Shown here: positions 53,926 through 60,188 of the stretch, in pieces
Position numbering within the stretch: position 1 is the first letter of the stretch
How the letters are laid out: each line of letters begins with the position of its first letter
From: Roseburia sp.
GTDB lineage: Bacteria; Bacillota_A; Clostridia; Lachnospirales; Lachnospiraceae
NCBI GenBank assembly: GCA_019411365.1
Contig: DXQT01000006.1
Location: forward strand, 48,652-108,839
DNA: 60,188 nt
Direction: 5' to 3'
Program-made: the position numbers and the translations under genes
The notes under the pieces: model-generated
Databases searched by the model: none
The model's input: only the letters and a program-made list of their open reading frames with translations
Told to the model about the DNA's origin: nothing

Positions 53926-54978
53926 ATGAGCAAACCATTAATCATTATCGCGGATACGAATGAACTGTATCTGCAAAATCTGGAAAGAAAATTTTTGGAA
54001 GAATTTGATGATCAGATAGAGTTGGAGATCATATCCGATCCGGTTTATTTTGAACAACGTTTTGAGACACCTGTCTCAGTAGAAATTCTGGCTGTCTCAG
54101 AGGCGTTATATTCGGCAGGACTTCAAAGACATAACATTTCCAATCTGTGTGTGCTGGCAGAAGAACATGAGAGTGGAAGTACGGAGGATCTGTCTGTAAA
54201 CAGAGTGTATAAATATCTGGGAATCAGGGAATTGTTCAATGAACTGACCTATCAGAGCAGAGACCGGTTGACCAACTCACAGGTTCAGGAGCATAAGACG
54301 CAGATCATTTCCTTCTATTCGGCAATCGGAGGAACCGGAAAAACGGCCTTATCTGTCGGGCTTGCAAGATGTCTGGCAGAAAAACATAAGCGCGTGCTCT
54401 ATGTAAATACGGAGTCTGTGCAGGATTTTTCTTATTATCTTGAAAGTAAGACGGGTATGCCCAATGAGGGATATCGGGCGATGAAAAATGAATCCGGGCA
54501 CATGTATCAGGATGTCCGTTTTACATTGCGGAAAGAAGGATTTACATATTTACCGCCGTTTGCATCGACGCTGGATGCAAGAAATCTTGATTTCACGATC
54601 TATCGAAAATTAATACAGTCAGCCAAAGACAGTGGGGATTATGATTTTATCATTGTGGATGTGGAAGCCGGATACAGCAGGTGGAGAATCCAGCTTCTGC
54701 AGGATTCAGACAAAGTAATGTTAATCACTCTGCAGGATGATGTCTCTACAAATAAAATGCGCTATATCACAGAATGCCTTGATTTTGGAGATCATGAGAA
54801 ATATATGGTGATCTGTAATAAATACAGCGAAACAAGAGAAAATCAGTACTTTCAGTCGGGGCTGCAGGCAGAATTTTCCATCCGGGAATATATTGATGAA
54901 GTGAGTACACCGTTGGTGACCACAAGACAGCTTGCACAGTTGAGCGGGATAGAAAAAATGTCTTATATGTTTATTTAG
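53926..54978 (+). CDS. CpaE/TadZ-like MinD-family ATPase
   Basis: A 350-residue protein with an N-terminal receiver-like domain (IIIADTNELYLQNLERKFLEE) lacking a clear acceptor pattern, and a MinD/ParA-type ATPase domain from about residue 125. The deviant Walker A is SAIGGTGKTALSVGLARCL, followed by FIIVDVEAGYS. TadZ/CpaE proteins localise Tad-pilus or secretion machinery at the pole, and usually lie beside a TadA ATPase and TadB/C membrane proteins; none of these is present here. I infer a positioning role for the kinase-RHS system. It follows the FHA gene by four bases. Confidence 0.82.
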   Translation: MSKPLIIIADTNELYLQNLERKFLEEFDDQIELEIISDPVYFEQRFETPVSVEILAVSEALYSAGLQRHNISNLCVLAEEHESGSTEDLSVNRVYKYLGIRELFNELTYQSRDRLTNSQVQEHKTQIISFYSAIGGTGKTALSVGLARCLAEKHKRVLYVNTESVQDFSYYLESKTGMPNEGYRAMKNESGHMYQDVRFTLRKEGFTYLPPFASTLDARNLDFTIYRKLIQSAKDSGDYDFIIVDVEAGYSRWRIQLLQDSDKVMLITLQDDVSTNKMRYITECLDFGDHEKYMVICNKYSETRENQYFQSGLQAEFSIREYIDEVSTPLVTTRQLAQLSGIEKMSYMFI

Positions 54979-55030
54979 ATGAATCTTTGTTTGAAAAACA
55001 GAAAAGCGAAAGAAAGGATAGAAGATACCA

Positions 55031-58000
55031 ATGCTAAGAGATTTTTCAGAAGCAGCAAAACAAAAGCTTTTAAATTATGTTGATGAAGTGACGGCAAATG
55101 GAACATGGAATAGTGTAAAAGACTGGTTTGGTGATATTGGACTGAATGTGCAGAGCTGGCTTGGATTGCTCGATATTCAGAGATATGCAGATAGAATAGA
55201 CCTTTATCATAAGAAAATCCTCGATAAAAATGATACCACAAGAGAACAGATTGAAGAGATTTTTTCGAATGTGCAGGCAGTGGATACCAGATATATCAGT
55301 ATTACAGGCAGCCAGACTGTATGTGGAAGTGACATCATAAAATTAATCAATGATCTTGCCAATACCATTGACCCAAATGGTGGGAATATGGACATGGGAA
55401 AGATGAAGGGTGTTTTGGATGCAGATGTCGAGAACATCAGGAATGCAAAGGCAACTGTTGAGAAAACAATCGAAGAAAAAATGCTTGGAACAGAAGCGGA
55501 AGGCTGTATGAACAGCGAGGATCCGGTAAACTTAAGTACTGGAAATTTCATCTATGAGCACGAAGATTTAAAAGTAGCAGGAGAGATACCATTATCCTTC
55601 CACCGTTATTATAATTCCAAAGACAGCCGTACAGGTGTGCTTGGCAGATGCTTTTTACATAATTATCAGATTGCACTTGAAAAAGAAGCGGATGGAACCA
55701 TCGGTGTACGTCTTGCGGATGGACAGATAAATTACCATGATAAAAAAGGGCAGGAATATATTGCGAGAAATACGGCGCTGGAATTTCTGAAAGAAACGGA
55801 ACAGGGATATATTCTCGTGCATCCGGGGCAGGAGAACATATCTTTTGATCAGGAAGGAAAGATGCTTCGAAAAGAAGACAGAAATGGAAGAGGTATTTCT
55901 TTTTTCTATTGTGAAGATGGAAAGCTGAAAAAAGCAGAAACGGACAATGGAAGCAGCCTGACTTACTGTTACAATCAAATGGGGCAGCTTAAGAAAGTAA
56001 CTGACCACACAGGAAGAAGTGTGCTGTTACAGTATGAGGAGGAAAAACTAAAAAAAGTAATAACTGCATCTGGGGCAGAATATGTCTATCGTTACGGGGA
56101 AAATGGAAGAATCACGGAAGTGGAAAATGCCCGTCATGTCACATCTGTTAAGAATACCTATGACAGAAGATTTCGTATTATTCATCAGCAATTTCCAGAT
56201 GGTGGAATGATGGAGTTTGCTTATGATGATAAAAACCGACGTGTCACACTCACGGAGCGCAATGGAAGTAAAATCATTCATGTGCATGATGAACGATACC
56301 GTAACACAGAGACTATTTATGAGGATGGGACAAAAGAGCATTATCTCTATAATGAAAAAAACCAGTGTATCAGCATGACAGACAGGCTTGGCAGAACGAC
56401 GAGAATGGCGTATGATAACCGTGGGAACCTCACACAGACCGTGGATGCCCTAAAACGCAGGGTCAACTATACCTATGATGCAGATTGTCATCTTATCAGT
56501 GTAAGTATTAACGGAAAAGAACGTCTGAAAAACCATTATGATGGGAAAGGTAATCTGATCGGCACGGAAAATCTGTACGGAAACAGAATTACCGTGATAA
56601 ATAATGGGGCAGGAAGACCGGAAACAATCACTTATGCAGATGGAAGCGTTTGGGAGATTGGATATGATGAAAGCGGAAACATCGTACAGTTAAAGGATGT
56701 AACCGGAAATGTGACAACTTATGGCTATGATGCCTTAAATCGTGTGATTGAGACAGTAGATGCAAATAGGAACGTGACACGTTATACCTATGATGCAGCA
56801 GACCGTGTCACAACAGTAACCGATGCTATGGGTAATCAGAGAGCATACACTTATAACGCAGGTGGAAAAATCACGGCAATCCGGGATTTTGATGGTAATA
56901 CGGCAGAGTTTATCTATAATCCACTTGGAAAAGTGGAAGTATACACAGACAAAGAGGGACAGCAGGTACATTTCACTTATGATAAAATGTGGAACATCTG
57001 TTCGGTCACAGCGCCGGATCATGGAAAGCAGGAATATTTTTATGACAGTGACAATCATCTTGTAAAACAGATACTCCCGATGGGAGGAGTAGTGAAATAT
57101 GCCTACGATGCGGCTGGAAACCGCACAGAAATGACGGATCCGGAAGGAAATACAACCCGTTACTTTTATGATGCCGTAAACCGCCTGACAGAAGTACTGG
57201 AACCGGATGGAGCCAGGACTGTGTATGAATATGACAGAGAGGGAAATCTTGTCAGAGAGACGAATGCATCCGGACAGACGACCAGTTACACTTATGATGA
57301 TTTAGGAAGAAGAACAAGTGTTACAAATGCGGCTGGTGCAACGACAAGTGTATTCTACAATGAACTTGGAAAAGCAGAGCGTATCTGCTATCCGAATGGA
57401 AGCAGTACTGTTTATGAATACGAAAAAGGTGGAAGATTAAAGAGTGTTCGTTACCCGGATGGTGCAGGAGAACACTACGGATATGATGCCAGGGGAAACC
57501 TCACAGAGCGTACCACTACGGCGGGAGAATGTTACCATTATAGTTATGACTGTCTTGCCCGTATCACATCCATTGAAAATCCGGCAGGAGGTGTGGCATA
57601 TTTTACCTATGATGCACTTGGACGTGTAACGAAGGCAGAAGATGAAAAGGGAAATATTACCTGTTATGAATACACTCCAAATGGCAATCTTGCAAAAGTG
57701 ACAGATGCGTTGGGAAATGAAACATTTTATCAGTATGATGCAATGGGACAGCTGGTACAGACAAGCTGTACAGGAGCCAATGGGGAAGAACCACAGAATA
57801 CAGTCTATACCTGGGATAAAGAAGGTCATGTTACCACCGTGACAGACCCTTTAGGGGATATAGAACGCTATACTTATGACCCGGCAGGAAAAATGAGGGC
57901 AAAAGTAGACAAAGATGGTTATGAGACTGCCTTCCATTATGGCACAAATGGTCAGGTGGAGGAAATCTGTTATGCGGATGGAAGAAAAGTATCCTTAACC

Positions 58001-60049
58001 TATAATGCCATAAGGCAGCTTGAGGAAGTAAAAGACTGGCTCGGCACGACAAAAATCGCTATGGATGAGGCAGGACGTATTGCCTCTGTCACAGATCCAT
58101 ATGGAAAAACCGTGGGATATGAATGGGGAAGCATGGGTGAGAGAACGGCAGTTCTTTATCCAGATGGAAAAAAGAACGTATATGAATACAATGAAGCCAT
58201 GCAGATGTCAGCCATGAAAATCTTTTCCGGGGAAATGCGGGAGAATACAATTCGTTACAGTTATGATGAATTCGGAAGACTGATTGGAAAGCAGCTGCCG
58301 GGTGGAAATTATACAGATTACCGATACAATGCGGCAGGAAAACTTGAAGACATCTTACATAAAGGAGCAGATTTTACAGAGCGCTGTCACTATTCCTATG
58401 ATGTCATGGGAAATAAGGTCATGGCAGAAAAGGAAAGACCGGGATTGCCGGAGGACAGTGGAAGTTTTTCTTATTGTTATGATGCATTAAACCGTTTGAC
58501 CACCGTAGCACAGAATGGACAGACATTAAGAACATACAGCTATGATGCATTCGGAAACCGAAGCAGTAAAACTGAATATCAGACAGCAGGAGAGCTGGTG
58601 ACAACTTACCATTATAACGCCAGAAATCAGCTGTTGCAGGAAACAAATGCAAACGGAACGAAAGATTATGCGTATGACCACAGAGGAAATCTGTTATCCG
58701 TAACAAGCGGTGAAGAGGTTTTGAGAGCATATGGGTTCGATGCGGCTAACCAGATGAACAGCTCTATGGGAATGACAGATGGACAAATCAAAAAGGCAGT
58801 ATATCAGTATAACGGATTAGGACATAGAATGGAGCAAAGCATTGCAGCAGGGGATGCAGCCCCGGAACAGACCATTCGCTATACACTTGATCTTACCCGC
58901 CAGTATCATAATCTTTTACAGAAAACAGAAAATAATGTGGAGCAGACCTACTTCTGGGATGGTAATGTCACGGGAATGGAAGAAGAAGGAAGGGAGCACT
59001 TTTATTTTCAGGATGATCTGGGAAGTCCGATGCGGCTTGCAGATGAAGCAGGAAGAAGTGAGGAAACCTATGGATTTGATGAATTTGGTAATGATATCCG
59101 AACGGCAAAAGATATCTTTAAGGATTCCTTACAGAGCTTTGGTTTTACAGGGTATCAGATGGATAGTGCAGGAGGGCTGTATTTTGCACAGGCAAGAAGA
59201 TATGATGCCGGAGCAGGCCGTTTCATAAGCGAGGACTTGATAAAAGGACACATCGCAGTGCCATACACGATGAACCATTACAGCTACTGTTTTAACAGAC
59301 CGATGGATATGGTGGACCTGAATGGCATGTGGCCTAGCTTGAAAGATATCGGGGAGGGAATAAAAAGTACGTTATCCTCGGTTGCTGAGACAGTTTCAGA
59401 TACCGCACAAAGTGCTGTAGAAGGAATCAAAGAAACTGCATCAAATGTAGTAGATGCCGGAGTTGATTTTGTTAAAGAACATAGGGAAGCAGTAGAGATT
59501 GCTGTAACGGTGACTGTAATTGCGGCAATAGCAGTAGCATCAGTGTGTACAGGTGGAGTAGCAGGAGCTATTTTAGCAGGAACTGCAGTAGGAGCTACTG
59601 TAGGGGGAGTATCGGGTGGACTTTCTAATATGATGACAGGAGGAAGTTTTGCTAATGGGGTTGTTGGAGGTGCTGTTAATGGTGGAATTGTGGGAGCCAT
59701 GACGGCAATTCCAGGAGCTGGAGCTGGTATGGGTTATATTGCAAATTTTGCTGGTGGTTTTGCTGGAAATATGATTACTGAAGAATTAAATAATTATGAT
59801 GGTGTAAATAAAAGACAAGAGGAAATTCTTTTTACATCGGCTATGACTGGCATAGGACAAGGTTTGGTGGGAGGTGCAAATAATCAGCTTGGATTAGCAA
59901 ATGGAATTGACTCTGTTAAAGCAGGAATGTCGTACTATATTTGGCAAGCATTTTCAAATTTGGGAGGGTTTTCTGCGGGAGGTTGTGTTTATATTGTAGC
60001 AGATTATGCTTCTAAAAAAATATTTGAAGGATGTCCTGCAAGTGAATAA
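55031..60049 (+). CDS. RHS repeat protein with variable C-terminal tip
   Basis: A 1672-residue RHS protein. Residues 1-155 are helical with no signal peptide (FSEAAKQKLLNYVDEV, DWFGDIGLNVQSWLG). A DUF6531 entry domain follows (EDPVNLSTGNFIYEHEDL), then about 40 YD-type repeats (e.g. YDAxGNxxxxTD) forming the expected shell. The core end is RRYDAGAGRFISEDLIKGH and YCFNRPMDMVDLNGMWP (residue ~1430). The last 242 residues carry an amphipathic helix, a hydrophobic Gly/Ala-rich stretch (about 1486-1575) and no recognisable nuclease motif. Codon use changes near 59500. It is probably a polymorphic toxin or effector. The tip may be pore-like or act on membranes (inference). Confidence 0.9.
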   Translation: MLRDFSEAAKQKLLNYVDEVTANGTWNSVKDWFGDIGLNVQSWLGLLDIQRYADRIDLYHKKILDKNDTTREQIEEIFSNVQAVDTRYISITGSQTVCGSDIIKLINDLANTIDPNGGNMDMGKMKGVLDADVENIRNAKATVEKTIEEKMLGTEAEGCMNSEDPVNLSTGNFIYEHEDLKVAGEIPLSFHRYYNSKDSRTGVLGRCFLHNYQIALEKEADGTIGVRLADGQINYHDKKGQEYIARNTALEFLKETEQGYILVHPGQENISFDQEGKMLRKEDRNGRGISFFYCEDGKLKKAETDNGSSLTYCYNQMGQLKKVTDHTGRSVLLQYEEEKLKKVITASGAEYVYRYGENGRITEVENARHVTSVKNTYDRRFRIIHQQFPDGGMMEFAYDDKNRRVTLTERNGSKIIHVHDERYRNTETIYEDGTKEHYLYNEKNQCISMTDRLGRTTRMAYDNRGNLTQTVDALKRRVNYTYDADCHLISVSINGKERLKNHYDGKGNLIGTENLYGNRITVINNGAGRPETITYADGSVWEIGYDESGNIVQLKDVTGNVTTYGYDALNRVIETVDANRNVTRYTYDAADRVTTVTDAMGNQRAYTYNAGGKITAIRDFDGNTAEFIYNPLGKVEVYTDKEGQQVHFTYDKMWNICSVTAPDHGKQEYFYDSDNHLVKQILPMGGVVKYAYDAAGNRTEMTDPEGNTTRYFYDAVNRLTEVLEPDGARTVYEYDREGNLVRETNASGQTTSYTYDDLGRRTSVTNAAGATTSVFYNELGKAERICYPNGSSTVYEYEKGGRLKSVRYPDGAGEHYGYDARGNLTERTTTAGECYHYSYDCLARITSIENPAGGVAYFTYDALGRVTKAEDEKGNITCYEYTPNGNLAKVTDALGNETFYQYDAMGQLVQTSCTGANGEEPQNTVYTWDKEGHVTTVTDPLGDIERYTYDPAGKMRAKVDKDGYETAFHYGTNGQVEEICYADGRKVSLTYNAIRQLEEVKDWLGTTKIAMDEAGRIASVTDPYGKTVGYEWGSMGERTAVLYPDGKKNVYEYNEAMQMSAMKIFSGEMRENTIRYSYDEFGRLIGKQLPGGNYTDYRYNAAGKLEDILHKGADFTERCHYSYDVMGNKVMAEKERPGLPEDSGSFSYCYDALNRLTTVAQNGQTLRTYSYDAFGNRSSKTEYQTAGELVTTYHYNARNQLLQETNANGTKDYAYDHRGNLLSVTSGEEVLRAYGFDAANQMNSSMGMTDGQIKKAVYQYNGLGHRMEQSIAAGDAAPEQTIRYTLDLTRQYHNLLQKTENNVEQTYFWDGNVTGMEEEGREHFYFQDDLGSPMRLADEAGRSEETYGFDEFGNDIRTAKDIFKDSLQSFGFTGYQMDSAGGLYFAQARRYDAGAGRFISEDLIKGHIAVPYTMNHYSYCFNRPMDMVDLNGMWPSLKDIGEGIKSTLSSVAETVSDTAQSAVEGIKETASNVVDAGVDFVKEHREAVEIAVTVTVIAAIAVASVCTGGVAGAILAGTAVGATVGGVSGGLSNMMTGGSFANGVVGGAVNGGIVGAMTAIPGAGAGMGYIANFAGGFAGNMITEELNNYDGVNKRQEEILFTSAMTGIGQGLVGGANNQLGLANGIDSVKAGMSYYIWQAFSNLGGFSAGGCVYIVADYASKKIFEGCPASE

Positions 60050-60114
60050 GTAGTCATGCTATGTTTCATAATAAATAAAAGGAAGTTGAGGAGGGAATAT
60101 TTCATCAATTGCCC

Positions 60115-60188
60115 ATGATGAATGTGAAAAAAATGGTAGTATATTATAGTTTTGTATTTTACTGTATGGTAATGTTTAGTTTTATTGC
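60115..60188 (+). CDS. Partial small ORF after the RHS gene, possible immunity protein
   Basis: A frame open to the window end reads MMNVKKMVVYYSFVFYCM and further hydrophobic residues, i.e. a signal or transmembrane start. GGAGG at 60090-60094 is 20 bases before this ATG, too far; TTG at 60109 in the same frame would be nearer. Position directly downstream of an RHS toxin makes an immunity protein plausible, and a membrane protein would suit a membrane-acting tip. Only 25 codons are visible. Confidence 0.4.
   Translation, partial: MMNVKKMVVYYSFVFYCMVMFSFI

Noticed and set aside
55031..55500. RHS N-terminal helices considered as a WXG100/LXG type VII secretion signal
   Set aside because: No WXG or LXG motif with YxxxD/E end is clear, and no EssC or EsxA gene is present in the window.

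Overview
The window reads as chromosomal DNA of a gut Lachnospiraceae bacterium of the Roseburia/Agathobacter type. The grounds are the gene families and their order: a beta-mannan utilisation locus with an ABC binding protein, two GH130 phosphorylases, a 2-epimerase and CE2/CE17 esterases; lipoproteins with Gram-positive lipoboxes; strong AGGAGG ribosome sites; and many clostridial DUF families. No rRNA, tRNA or CRISPR array was recognised. All assignments come from reading motifs by eye, without database searches.

Layout. (1) 150-11891: a mannan-oligosaccharide operon. A lipoprotein binding protein and two permeases import oligosaccharides. CE2 and CE17 esterases remove acetyl groups. The epimerase and the two GH130 phosphorylases convert mannobiose and mannooligosaccharides to mannose-1-phosphate. 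The last protein fuses a GH1 glycosidase to mannose-6-phosphate isomerase and still carries a ribosome site and ATG at the joint. (2) 12058-14055: a GH3 (NagZ-like) enzyme, a cold shock protein and an Rpn-type remnant. (3) 14170-19430: VTC-domain protein, DUF4956 membrane protein, DUF4353 lipoprotein, response regulator and histidine kinase. A 520-bp imperfect palindrome then fills the space before a convergent DUF5721-type gene. (4) 20636-33755: housekeeping genes (M18 peptidase, transglutaminase lipoprotein, DegV, FolC, MBOAT/SGNH pair, Crp/Fnr regulator with ferredoxin, lactate dehydrogenase, DUF3783, HD-GYP protein).

(5) 33878-42901: an AT-rich accessory region. It holds an Rpn nuclease, small membrane or lipoprotein genes of DUF3592 and unknown type, an IS66 relic with both terminal repeats, a broken serine-recombinase tail, an AbiE toxin-antitoxin pair and an AAA-ATPase/PD-(D/E)XK protein. 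Two nearly identical 43-bp promoter copies lie at 35276 and 41219, on either side of most of the debris. Three reading frames there are each split by one in-frame TAA.

(6) 43066-60049: the most interesting unit, eight tightly packed genes. They are a PP2C phosphatase, a transmembrane Ser/Thr kinase, a membrane protein with TTxL repeats, a 1963-residue surface protein with about ten Ig-like repeats, two FHA proteins (one with the same TTxL repeats), a CpaE/TadZ-like ATPase and a 1672-residue RHS protein with a variable-looking tail. I infer a phospho-threonine-controlled system that positions, displays or exports an RHS effector. No complete secretion machine is visible, so the export route is unknown.

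Two further non-coding observations stand out. A short repeat bounded by Shine-Dalgarno sequences occurs before GH130_2 and twice in tandem before degV. Terminator-like hairpins inside the mannan operon may tune gene dosage.
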